Positions 55,867-64,000 of a stretch of DNA of 64,000 nt are shown here, piece after piece (the stretch's first letter is position 1; the number at the start of each line of letters is the position of its first letter). Source of the stretch: Natrinema sp. SYSU A 869. Its GTDB lineage: Archaea; Halobacteriota; Halobacteria; Halobacteriales; Natrialbaceae. The notes beneath the pieces are model-generated. The model did not search any database and had not been told where the DNA came from. It was given only the letters and a program-made list of their open reading frames with translations. Both the position numbers and the translations under genes were made by a program. The stretch is taken from assembly GCF_019879105.1 (NCBI RefSeq), contig NZ_CP082247.1:558001-622000 (forward strand), given 5' to 3'.

Positions 55867-56000
55867 TCGATGTCTCCCGAGAAATTCGCTCTCTGCGGAA
55901 GCAGCATAAGCCTTCCTAATACGAATACCCTCTAGCGACCAGAGGTGGCGGTTGTTCCAGCCCGTTCTGCGATCAATGGACAGCAGCCATTATTCACTCA

Positions 56001-56195
56001 AGCGATGTCCGTGCGTCTGTCCATGAGCATTTCAACCGCGGCAATTCGCACACCAAGGTAAAACACATCGCCACCGCACTTGAGGAACCACCACAACGGA
56101 TCAGCCCAATCGTCGGGGAACTCGTTCGTGACGGCACGCTTGACGTCTGGCGCGAGACGTCCGGGAATCCAACCGTCTATCGAATCACTCGGTGA
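56001..56195 (+). pseudogene. Winged-helix fragment
   Basis: Sixty-four codons read SDVRASVHEHFNRGNSHTKV, then KHIATALEEPPQRISPIVGE and LVRDGTLDVWRETSGNPTVY to TGA 56193-56195. This is a winged helix. There is no in-frame ATG, so the start is lost. It is on the strand opposite to the small ORF at 55720. Confidence 0.5.
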
Positions 56196-56723
56196 CACAG
56201 GCACCCCGGGAACGGTCCGCGCCAGCCGCCGTCACCGTTTTCCATTCATGCTGCAACCCCTGCCGCGCCAAAGAGCCGCGTGAGATGCCGGTGATGGTTG
56301 CACCCACGAGAACTACCCACTGGCGGGCGAGACCAGCTTTGTCCACAGCGAGTCTGCTGGACTGCAGGTGGTCGCGGCGCTGTCCGAACTACTTTTGGAC
56401 TGAATCGAGGCGGTGCCGTTGGACACTGAATTGCGCCGAGGGGACCGACGGCAGCCTCGACTAGTGATGCACGCGACGAGGAGTCCCATGAGATCCACAA
56501 GGAATGGGTGCGAGGTGTGCCTCCGGAAATCATCTTTAGACAGCGAGCAAACCCCGCCCCTTGCAGGGGTTGTCAAACTTCGTATTGGTTGTCCACGATC
56601 TCACGCTCAACTTCTGTTCTTATTTCACTTCAGAATTGATTGCAATTTCCCGCTTCACAAAGACGTCCAGTTTCTTAGAAACAGTGAAAAATATACCAAC
56701 TGTTATAATTTATTTGATTGATG
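56196..56723. other. Stretch with one short gene remnant
   Basis: Near 56302-56401 a plus-strand frame NYPLAGETSFVHSESAGLQV ends VVAALSELLLD with TGA, probably the 3' end of a lost gene. The rest, AT-rich after 56600, shows nothing. Confidence 0.3.
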
Positions 56724-57887
56724 TTATTCTGCGTATGCCTCATGTTCTGGGTTCCACTCCTCTCGCGGGAGTTCCTTCCAGAAGTAATCCCCACGGGGTG
56801 GAATATCGTCAGCGACGGCGGGATCGACCTCATAAAGTTCGCCAGACGCGATTCCCTCAAGGACTTCGTTCATAATCGTGCTGATGACAGTCACGAGCCT
56901 CCCGTTTGCTGCATTCCCGAGATCGCTGGCCTGTCCACGGAACTCGAAGAGGACACTCCCGCGACCCAGAACGCCGTGGGCGTTTCGAGCGATATTGGCG
57001 GTGGTCCCGCCAGGGTAGGTGTCCCAAGTCGTGTGACCGAGATCCTTTGTCTCTTGGTAAGCATGCGCGGAGATCTGCCGAGAGAGGTTTACTGCATCTT
57101 CAGGCGCTGCCTCATTGAGTGGCCACCTGGTCGATGCATTGATCAGCTCGCAATCATCATTCCGGAGGGTGAACTGATGATGCCAGTCACAAACGATGTC
57201 AGCGTCAATCTCATCAGCTTTGTCGAGCATCGCCTGGGTCTCGGGCGAGGGGTTCTCGTCTGGGATCTGGTCGGGATCGATACCATCAGCCTCGGCAAGG
57301 ATATCTGGATCAATGCCGAAATAGTGCTGCCGGTTTGGATCGACTGAGCCACACTGATTTTGTCCAAAGTATGGACCGTCGTGACACACGTCCTCTGGCC
57401 GCCTATTTTCCCGCTGCGGTGTCTCGTTGTCGTCCGCTGGCGCCCAGCCATCGGGGTTGTGGCGTGGAATGACGTGGAGCGTCACCTCTTCTAGGATCTT
57501 GTCGACCTGACGCCCTCCAGCGGCGAACTTCTGAAGGAGTTGTAAGGCGGCCTCCGTCGTGTGTTGCTCATCGCCGTGCTGCTGGGTTACGTAGAAGACA
57601 TCGGTATCACCACCATCGATACGCACATAGGGGATGGGGCGTCCCTCCCACGTTTCGCCGATGGATCCATACTCAAGGTTACTCTGAGTGTCGAGTTTTT
57701 CGAGTGTCTTATAGAGTTTCTCATTGCTCGTGAATGAATTATAATTGATATTTGCTGTTTCTGGGGGGAATGGCCCGCCCGGTTTTATAAAATCACCCTG
57801 ACAATCGGCGGCACTGACGATGCCTGTTCCGAGAGTCCCTACTCCTGCGATACCACCGATAGTTTTGAGCATGTTACGTCGCCTCAT
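56724..57887 (-). CDS. Secreted M14-family zinc carboxypeptidase
   Basis: The 387-residue protein has a Tat-like signal (MRRRNMLKTIGG with IAGVGTLGTGIVSA). The M14 zinc motif HxxE is HGDE (His104, Glu107), with a candidate third His in DIVCDWHHQF. The catalytic Glu lies in VLFEFRGQ, and substrate residues in IPRHNPDGW and SVDPNRQ. It would trim C-terminal residues of peptides outside the cell. It is followed by a PGF-free end, so the product is probably soluble. Confidence 0.85.
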   Translation of the reverse strand: MRRRNMLKTIGGIAGVGTLGTGIVSAADCQGDFIKPGGPFPPETANINYNSFTSNEKLYKTLEKLDTQSNLEYGSIGETWEGRPIPYVRIDGGDTDVFYVTQQHGDEQHTTEAALQLLQKFAAGGRQVDKILEEVTLHVIPRHNPDGWAPADDNETPQRENRRPEDVCHDGPYFGQNQCGSVDPNRQHYFGIDPDILAEADGIDPDQIPDENPSPETQAMLDKADEIDADIVCDWHHQFTLRNDDCELINASTRWPLNEAAPEDAVNLSRQISAHAYQETKDLGHTTWDTYPGGTTANIARNAHGVLGRGSVLFEFRGQASDLGNAANGRLVTVISTIMNEVLEGIASGELYEVDPAVADDIPPRGDYFWKELPREEWNPEHEAYAE

Positions 57888-58342
57888 TATCCAATTAGCT
57901 TCTATAACACCATCACTAATAAGTATTTTCTACAGATATATCATTTCACCCTATGTGTTAGATATTAGGATAAGATATAATAAGAGTTTTAAAGAGATAA
58001 TGCTGCTGGAGAGTGTGCGTATCTCGAGAGTTGCAGGAGTTTCGCTGAACCTTCACGCGCTTCTCGTTTGAGCACGTATCGTCGCATCACCGGGATCTCA
58101 ACAGCAGTGTCGTCCTCGTCGACGACCCACAGCCGGCGCTCTTGGTCGTAACAGGGGTAAACGGCTGGTCGTCAACCCACAAGTCCAAGGTGGACGCTTC
58201 CGGGCAACGGCGACACGACGCCTGGACGATCCTCGAACAACGCCAAGACAAAAACGGTGAACCGTTCGGCCACCGGATCACCCTGAATCGGGCATCGCCG
58301 CTCGCAAACCCGTTCCGTCGGCCTCAAACTGCGTGTGAACCG
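57888..58342. other. Stretch with a possible gene scrap
   Basis: The first 100 bases are AT-rich. On the minus strand near 58050-58160 a frame reads VYPCYDQERRLWVVDEDD and VEIPVMRRYVLKREA, which looks protein-like but has no start. Nothing else seen. Confidence 0.25.
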
Positions 58343-58430
58343 CCTCGGGGTCAAGCCCCGAGGCTTCCCATGGGTTAGTCGGACACTCCCATCCGACCAT
58401 CGGCCTGATAGCCTCGGGCGGTCGGGTGGG

Positions 58431-59647
58431 TCACGGTCGGGGCGTCCACGGCCCCGATGCCTGCCGTCGCACCTTCCGAACAACGGGAAGGCTGTTGAGA
58501 GCAGGCACATTCCAATCGAGTTTCTTCACGCCTTTTACGGCAATATTGACGCTTGCACCACGGTCGCTGTGGTCTTGATGGGAACACGACCGACACTTGA
58601 ACCGCTTCTTGTTGCGATTACCGCGCTCTGTGTGTCCGCACATCGGGCACCGTTGACTCGTGTACTCGGGGTTAATCCACGCGGTTGGAATCCTCTCGAA
58701 CGACGCCTTGTACGACGTATAGAACTGGAGGGCGCGGAACGGGAGGTGGTGCAAGCGTCGGTTCATCCGCGTGCCGTAGTCGATACTGTCGCGCATCTCT
58801 TTGAGGTCTTCAAAGACGATGCACGGCCTCTCGAACTGCTGACTCCACTCCACGATGTGTCGAGACACCTTGTGGAGTCGGTCACGGACAAACCCCTCCT
58901 CACGCCCTTCCAGCGTGTCGTGTATGCTGTCCTTCCCCGCGTTCTGCACGCGCTTTCGCATCGTGAAATAGCGGTGACGCTCGAACTTGATTCGGGGAAG
59001 TCGATAACCAGCGTGTCCTCGACGCCACCCTCGGAGAGTGCGGTGAGGGCCACGTTGTCCTCGTTCACGTCCACACCCACGACAGTCTGTGAGTCCTGCT
59101 TGTTCCGAACAGTCTGCTCGGTGTTGGTGACGTTGACGTGCAACTCGGCGTTCTCGTTGTGGAACAGGGCTTCTGCCGTCCCAATCTTCCACTCGTCACT
59201 CGTGAGTGCAGTCGTGAGAATGTCGAGGTGGTCGTCACTCCCGTCGAGGACACCCTTGACGTGCTTGTACGGCTTCGCGCTGATTCGGAACGCCACGTCG
59301 CCGTCGTCGGTGAGCGACAGGTTGTACCCTTCCTCGTAGTTCGCACGAAGCGGGTACGCGCCGTCCTTGGTGTGACTGGGTTGGCCGAAGTCGTCGTACT
59401 CGTAGTAGTTCTCCATCGAGCCGAGAGCCTTGGCGACGACGCGCTGAGTCGTGTTTTTCACGAGGCCGGCGTCGTCAGCCACGCGGTCAGGAATCGTGTC
59501 CCAGTCCACGCCTTGCTTGGCGAGGCGGATGGTTTCGTTGTACACCGAGCGTGCTTCAAGGGTGGCGTCGTACAGCAGGCCCTCGTTGTCACTCTGGATG
59601 TCGAGTTGGAAGTCCAGCGTCTTGACGAGAGCCTGTGAGTCGGTCAT
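58431..59647 (-). pseudogene. tnpB: TnpB RNA-guided nuclease-type protein, single-base frameshift
   Basis: The first frame runs from MTDSQALVKTLDFQLDIQSD to VVGVDVNEDNVALTALSEGG (RuvC Asp). Near 58995 a base is missing in CCCCGAATC. The next frame gives IKFERHRYFTMRKRVQNAGK, IVFEDLKEMRDS (RuvC Glu), the zinc finger CPMCGHTERGNRNKKRFKCR with SC, and SDRGASVNIA (third Asp). All catalytic residues are present if the shift is repaired. Its start overlaps the DUF2080 gene by four bases. Confidence 0.85.
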
Positions 59648-59799
59648 TCTTCGTCTTGTTTGGTAGGTTCTGAGGTGCGGACAACTTTCACGTCCGCGCC
59701 ACGCCAGCGTTTAGGGACGGTGACGTGGGCGCTGTTCCCGAACGGCTTGACCTCACCGTCGAGGACTTCTTCGCCGTCGATTTCAAAGCGGTTCGCCAT
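59644..59799 (-). CDS. DUF2080 transposon-encoded protein
   Basis: The 51-residue protein MANRFEIDGEEVLDGEVKPF, then GNSAHVTVPKRWRGADVKVV, resembles the SpoVT/AbrB-like DUF2080 proteins found beside haloarchaeal tnpB genes. It overlaps tnpB by four bases and may act as a small DNA-binding regulator of the element. Confidence 0.75.
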   Translation of the reverse strand: MANRFEIDGEEVLDGEVKPFGNSAHVTVPKRWRGADVKVVRTSEPTKQDEE

Positions 59800-59852
59800 A
59801 CTTGTGTATATCCTTTGGATATACTTAACTGTATCGGTCACGTACCTCCAAT

Positions 59853-60251
59853 ATGGGTGAGAAGCGGTCGAACCACACGGTGTACAACGTCAACTATCAC
59901 TTCGTGTGGTGTCCGAAATACCGCCACGCGATTCTCGAACCAATCGAGGACACGTTGGAAGTGAGTTTCCGCGACGTGTGCGACGAGTACGGCTACGAGA
60001 TACTGTCGCTCCAGATCTCACCCGACCACGTACACCTGTTCCTTTCAGCCCATCCGAAGCACGCGCCGAGCGAGATTGTACGAACGGTCAAGAGTATCAC
60101 AGCACGGGAGATGTGGGAACAACACGAACCGTTCTTAGAGGAGTATCTGTGGGGTGATGGGTTTTGGGAGGAATCGTACTATGTAGGGACGGCAGGGGGT
60201 GTTTCAACCGACACGATTGAGCAGTATATCGAGCGAACGGAACACGTTTAG
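59853..60251 (+). CDS. tnpA: IS200/IS605 TnpA, Y1 (HUH) transposase
   Basis: The 132-residue protein has the HUH metal motif HVHLF (His59, His61) and a C-terminal YIE segment whose Tyr125 is the likely nucleophile. It cuts and rejoins single-stranded DNA at the element ends. It is divergent from the DUF2080 and tnpB genes with a 53-base gap. It looks complete. Confidence 0.9.
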   Translation: MGEKRSNHTVYNVNYHFVWCPKYRHAILEPIEDTLEVSFRDVCDEYGYEILSLQISPDHVHLFLSAHPKHAPSEIVRTVKSITAREMWEQHEPFLEEYLWGDGFWEESYYVGTAGGVSTDTIEQYIERTEHV

Positions 60252-60391
60252 CAGGGCTTACGGCCTTCACCCTCGGGGTCAAGCCCCGAGGCACTCGGCC
60301 TGTTCCGCCAGTAGAAGAGCAGCAGTTTCGGGACTGCCTTGGAGGGACGAATCCGGATCGGGAACGATGAATTACTGCTACTTGCCGGAAC

Positions 60392-62092
60392 TCACATCGC
60401 GCCGCCCATCCCACCCATGCCGCCCATTCCTCCCATTCCGCCGCCCATCCCACCGCCGGGGCCACCAGCAGGAGGCCCGCCCGCGTCGTCGTCATCGTCG
60501 GCGTCAACCTGGCCACCCTTGAGATCGCCAGCCGCGATAACGTCGTCGATGCGCAGGAGCATGGCCGCTGCCTCGGTTGCAGACTCAATCGCCTGGGTCT
60601 TTACGCGTAGCGGCTCAACTACGCCCGCTTCTTCCATGTTGATGACGTCACCGGTGTAGACATTGAGTCCTGCAGTCGTATTCCCGGCATCGTGCTGGCC
60701 CCGGAGTTCGACAAGTGAGTCGATCGTGTCGAGCCCGCCGTTCTCAGCAAGCGTGCGCGGGATAACTTCGAGTGCATCGGCGAAGGCTTCGACGGCCAGC
60801 TGCTCGCGGCCGCCAACACTGTCAGCGAACTGGCGCAGTTCGAGCGCAAGCTGGGTCTCGGGTGCACCGCCGCCGGGCAGTGCCTTCCCATCGTCGAGGG
60901 TGACGCGGACAACGCCAAGGCTGTCCTCGATGGCGCGTTCAATTTCGTCGACGACGTGTTCAGTACCGCCACGAAGCAGGAGCGTGACGGAGGTGGCGTC
61001 CTCAACATCTTCGACGACGATCTGTTGACTGCCACTGACGTCCTGCTGGGACACGGAGCCAGCAAAGCCGAGATCGTCGGATCCAATATCGGTGACGTCG
61101 CCCACGGTGCGGGCTCCGGTCGCGCGAGTGATCTGCTCGGCATCACTAGATTTGGCGCGACGTACCGCCAAGATGCCTGCGTCGGCGAGATATTGCTGGG
61201 CGATGTCATCAATACCATCCTGTGCGAAAACGACATCAGCGCCGGCGTCGATGATCTCGTCGACCATTTCACGGAGCTGCTCCTCTTCCTGGTTGAGGAA
61301 CTGCTGGAGTTGATCGGGATCGGTGACGTTGACTTCAGTGTCAATCTCGGTTTCCTTGATCTCGAGGGCGTCGTCGAGCACTGCGACATCGGCGTCCTCA
61401 ACGAGAGACGGCATGTCCTCGTTGACACGCTCTTTGTCGACGACAACACCCTCGATGAGTTCAGAGTCCTCGACTGTCCCCTCGGTAATCTTCTCGACCT
61501 TGATGTTGTCCGTATCAACACCATCATCGTCAGCAACGCTGCTGGCGGCGGTAACGACGAGGTCAGCCAACAGTTCTTTGGCATTCTCTGCGCCTTTGCC
61601 GGTCATTGCTGTGGCGGCAATCTGCTGGAGGAGTTCAGTGTCGTCGGCATCAACGTCGATCGACATATCCTCGACGATTCGTTTTGCTTCCTCGGCAGCT
61701 TGGCGGTACCCCTGTTCCAGAGACGTCGGGTGAACGTCCTGCTCGAGGAGGTCCTCAGCTTGCTTGAGAAGTTCACCACCGATGACGACAGCCGAGGTCG
61801 TCCCATCGCTGACTTCCGCTTCCTGTGTCTCCGCTACCTCAACAATCATATTGGCTGCGGGATGGTCAATTTCCATCTCCTTGAGGATCGTAACACCATC
61901 GTTCGTCACGACGACGTTGCCCGTCGAGCCGACGAGCATTTTGTCCATCCCCTTAGGACCGAGCGTTGTTCGGGCTGCCTCCGCGACGGCTTTCCCGGCG
62001 GTGATGTTCATCGACTGTGCGTCATCGCCAGAGGTTCGCTGACTGTCCTCGGAAAGGACGACCATCGGCTGATTGCCCATTTGCTCTGCCAT
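60392..62092 (-). CDS. Thermosome (group II chaperonin) subunit
   Basis: The 566-residue protein has the TCP-1/thermosome signatures [29 protein letters not shown] and the ATPase motif [10 protein letters not shown]. The C-terminus ends in the haloarchaeal Gly-Met repeat. It folds proteins in an ATP-driven double ring and rises on heat stress. A TATATAT element at 62119-62126 lies about 27-34 bases before the ATG, giving a leaderless start. Base composition is GC-rich. It might be a core gene marking a chromosome-derived segment. Confidence 0.95.
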   Translation of the reverse strand: MAEQMGNQPMVVLSEDSQRTSGDDAQSMNITAGKAVAEAARTTLGPKGMDKMLVGSTGNVVVTNDGVTILKEMEIDHPAANMIVEVAETQEAEVSDGTTSAVVIGGELLKQAEDLLEQDVHPTSLEQGYRQAAEEAKRIVEDMSIDVDADDTELLQQIAATAMTGKGAENAKELLADLVVTAASSVADDDGVDTDNIKVEKITEGTVEDSELIEGVVVDKERVNEDMPSLVEDADVAVLDDALEIKETEIDTEVNVTDPDQLQQFLNQEEEQLREMVDEIIDAGADVVFAQDGIDDIAQQYLADAGILAVRRAKSSDAEQITRATGARTVGDVTDIGSDDLGFAGSVSQQDVSGSQQIVVEDVEDATSVTLLLRGGTEHVVDEIERAIEDSLGVVRVTLDDGKALPGGGAPETQLALELRQFADSVGGREQLAVEAFADALEVIPRTLAENGGLDTIDSLVELRGQHDAGNTTAGLNVYTGDVINMEEAGVVEPLRVKTQAIESATEAAAMLLRIDDVIAAGDLKGGQVDADDDDDAGGPPAGGPGGGMGGGMGGMGGMGGMGGAM

Positions 62093-62118
62093 AACTACTC
62101 ATATGATTGATTGAGGTT

Positions 62119-62126
62119 CTATATAT
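62119..62126 (-). promoter_or_regulatory. TATA element of the thermosome gene
   Basis: TATATAT in the context GCGTATATATAG sits at the expected distance from ATG 62092. An AT-rich block with ATGATATATCC lies a further 20 bases upstream. The stretch 62160-62430 has only a weak ORF without an ATG. Confidence 0.5.
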
Positions 62127-62461
62127 ACGCTTCGGTATAGGATATATCATCGTCCTAAGATATAATCGACCTAAAGGAGTATAGATCTGGGTCGACGCAG
62201 ACGCACAGTCACCACATCCGAGGCGCTTCTGTGGAGCCAGGTGCAGTCGGTTTCAGTCGCACAGGACAGTGGATCAGGGAACGCCGAGACGGCATTCTCG
62301 CTCACCATCCGAACGACATCTACCAGCCAGAACAGTGCTCTCCAAGGTGTTACACTGCCGCCGGATAGTGTTAGCGGCGTGGAGTTGATCCAGGCCTCGC
62401 TCACAAGCCAGAGACAACAGTGATGAGAGTATTAGTGATATGATATCTCAGGAAAGAAGAC

Positions 62462-62693
62462 ATGATCGACGCATATGTGCATATCTTGGCTGATCCCGGC
62501 GCCGTCACGACCGCGGTGAATGAGATCGGTGAACTCGGTGCAGTCGGGACGGTCCGTCGTGACTAGTGAATATAATATCATCGCACAACTTGACCTCAAC
62601 GATCCGGATGCCCTCCCCAGGGTCGTTGCGGACGACATTTACGCCGTCACAGGTGTTATCGACACGGTAACGAACGTCGCCTTCACACCGTAA
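62462..62693 (+). pseudogene. Lrp/AsnC ligand-binding (RAM) domain protein, frameshifted
   Basis: ATG 62462 starts MIDAYVHILADPGAVTTAVN and EIGELGAVGTVRR, then a one-base shift near 62565 leads to EYNIIAQLDLNDPDALPRVV and VIDTVTNVAFTP with TAA 62691-62693. This is the stand-alone RAM domain of the Lrp family (about 77 residues), without the HTH. It would sense amino acids if intact. Confidence 0.7.
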
Positions 62694-62929
62694 CTGCGCG
62701 CCCTACCAACCCGGGAGGCTCCCAGTCAAGCCGAGCAGCGCGAGTCGTAGTCTCGGGCCTGCCACGCGTCGCCCCCTCCGAGAAGTCCGCAACAGGACCG
62801 TGTTGAAGCGACGCTGCGTCGTTCCGCGACCCAGCGCGGGATGAGCGTGGCCCCAACGCCAGGCCGCGCACCGCAAAGACGGTACGCAACCCGAGAGATG
62901 GCGCGGTGCCCGCTGACGGCACGGTTATG

Positions 62930-63422
62930 GGTTCTAGGAGGCCGCCTGGCTCTGGGTGACGTTCGAAAAGCGCTCACACTGTTCCGACAGGCCAGCGAGA
63001 CCGCAAACGACCGCGGCCTAGAGACGGTGTCGGAGGACTGCATTGCGGTGAATCTCGAGGCGACCGAGCGCGAGGCGACCATTGGGAAACCACTTGCCCT
63101 ACCGGCAAACCACTTCCTCGTGCTCACCGGCGTGACGGGCTGTGATCAGGGTGCGGCGATCAAACAGCCCGTGACGACGGAGGGCCACGAGCTCCTGCAG
63201 GGCGACGCGTTCCCGGCCGAGTTGTGTCTCGGCGAGCATGCCATTCGGGAGGTCGTCACCGACCTCGAGACGATGGGACTCGTTGAGACATGGATCGACG
63301 CGTGGGAGCGCGACGGCCGCGTGAAACAGATCACGACAACGTTCGAACCGGTGTGGGTCCACGAGGCTACCGACCCGTACACAACGGAGTCGGAATATCT
63401 GGTGGCGATGAACAGGCACTGA
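62930..63422 (+). pseudogene. Orc1/Cdc6 C-terminal remnant
   Basis: The frame reads GDVRKALTLFRQASETANDR (sensor 2 region) and then the winged helix: IKQPVTTEGHELLQGDAF, AIREVVTDLETMGLVETWID and RVKQITTTFEPVWVHEA. The AAA+ ATPase part is missing and the bases before about 62930 are only vaguely similar. It differs from the intact initiator at 10131. No origin repeats of either type were seen around it. Confidence 0.75.
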
Positions 63423-63540
63423 GCGCCAGTGCCAGCGACATCGTCCCAATGCAATACCTCTGGGTCTACAACCCGTGTGTCACCGTATCGCATGAGGCCG
63501 AGGGTTCGATCCTGCCACCATCAGAACGCGCCCGACGCAC

Positions 63541-63777
63541 ATGAATCTGGGAGCGCTACGTCCTGCGGAGGGAACACACAAGGAGGTCGTCTCGGAGATC
63601 GCGACTGAATTCGACGTCGGTGAGGAACCAGTCACCGCGGAGATTGCTTCGGTCTCCGACTGGCTCCCGCGACTCGACGAGTTCCGCGATATCGGAACGT
63701 GGCGTCTTGTCCAGAACTGGCTCAAGTCTGGTTCTGGACAAGCCACAAGTCAACTAGGCTTAAAAGAAGGATATTGA
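63541..63777 (+). CDS. Hypothetical protein, uncertain
   Basis: The 78-residue frame (MNLGALRPAEGTHKEVVSEI, then ASVSDWLPRLDEFRDIGTWR) is acidic and helical. No family recognised, and there is no coupling to a neighbour. It may be part of a lost gene. Confidence 0.35.
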   Translation: MNLGALRPAEGTHKEVVSEIATEFDVGEEPVTAEIASVSDWLPRLDEFRDIGTWRLVQNWLKSGSGQATSQLGLKEGY

Positions 63778-63838
63778 CAAGAACGACGATTTCAATGTCT
63801 CCACTGCATAGTGGCAGTGCAGGAGTTCACTGACAAGC

Positions 63839-63859
63839 CTCGGGGCTTGACCCCGAGGC
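63839..63859 (-). repeat. Solo copy of the IS200/IS605 end hairpin
   Basis: The 21-base sequence is the exact reverse complement of the hairpin at 58343-58363 and 60271-60291. No tnpA or tnpB lies next to it inside the window. The remaining bases to 64000 show no gene. Confidence 0.75.
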
Positions 63860-64000
63860 AGTTGATCAGAGCTGGTATGCAACTCTCGCTCAGCGGAGAA
63901 CCAGATGGCTGCGCCTGATACCGACGTCTGTTCCGGACAAATGAGAATCAGATGCCGTCTGGCCCCTGTATTATACTGACTCGTTCAGGAGATTACTGAT

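Larger units (their letters stand above)
58343..60291. mobile_element. IS200/IS605-family element (tnpA, tnpB and a DUF2080 gene)
   Basis: Identical hairpins with stem CCTCGGGG/CCCCGAGG and loop TCAAG lie at 58343-58363 and 60271-60291 and bound divergent tnpB (minus) and tnpA (plus), with a small DUF2080-type gene between. IS200/605 elements move as single strands, recognising end hairpins. TnpB carries a frameshift; TnpA looks intact. Confidence 0.8.

Noticed and set aside
60956-62110. Plus-strand open frame of 384 codons
   Set aside because: Antisense to the thermosome gene; no motif and composition unlike halophilic proteins.

Overview
The window is from a halophilic archaeon (class Halobacteria). 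The evidence is the acidic protein composition, Orc1/Cdc6 with origin repeats, a TFB factor, a thermosome subunit, Tat-type and PGF-CTERM secreted proteins, SWIM and CPxCG-type small zinc proteins, ISH-type insertion sequences, and many leaderless genes with a TATA element about 25 to 30 bases upstream. The mosaic layout, its own replication origin, a ParA module and dense IS debris point to a megaplasmid or secondary replicon rather than core chromosome (inference).

Layout. 0-8.7 kb: the edge of an integrase gene, IS and gene remnants, a glutamine-amidotransferase-like gene with a TrmB regulator, a geranylgeranyl-reductase-like flavoprotein, a decayed HNH/zinc-finger stretch, and an HxlR regulator divergent from an NAD(P)-binding oxidoreductase. 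9.4-11.8 kb: a replication origin with orc1/cdc6 and nine origin-type repeats, two of them a perfect inverted pair around an AT-rich spacer. 11.8-18.6 kb: remnants, including a second broken copy of the TrmB/amidotransferase module, an HTH gene coupled to an extra tyrosyl-tRNA synthetase, and an ISH3-family element between two truncated genes. 19.4-26.2 kb: a plasmid- or virus-like cassette of tightly overlapping genes (DHH phosphoesterase, zinc proteins, PD-(D/E)XK-like nuclease, J-domain protein, DUF3307 protein), an AT-rich trio of unknown genes, then ParA and partner behind a 13-bp repeat array. 26.6-34 kb: an IS5-type element with a perfect 8-bp target duplication inside a gene, plus many broken genes. 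34.5-40 kb: a small-molecule-like cluster (regulator, methyltransferase, flavin oxidoreductase, MFS exporter). 40-49.7 kb: small zinc proteins, a RibD/DHFR-type reductase, a SWIM protein, membrane proteins, a Tat-exported amidohydrolase and a MacB-like ABC exporter. 49.7-57.9 kb: two secreted surface proteins, TFB, and a secreted M14 carboxypeptidase. 58.3-60.3 kb: an IS200/IS605 element. 60.4-64 kb: a thermosome subunit, an Lrp-type remnant and a second, truncated Orc1/Cdc6.

Two themes run through the window. Many well-conserved genes carry a single-base frameshift, which means either real decay or sequence error. Several features occur twice, one copy intact and one broken, which suggests that related replicons have fused or exchanged segments. 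No tRNA, rRNA or CRISPR array was seen.
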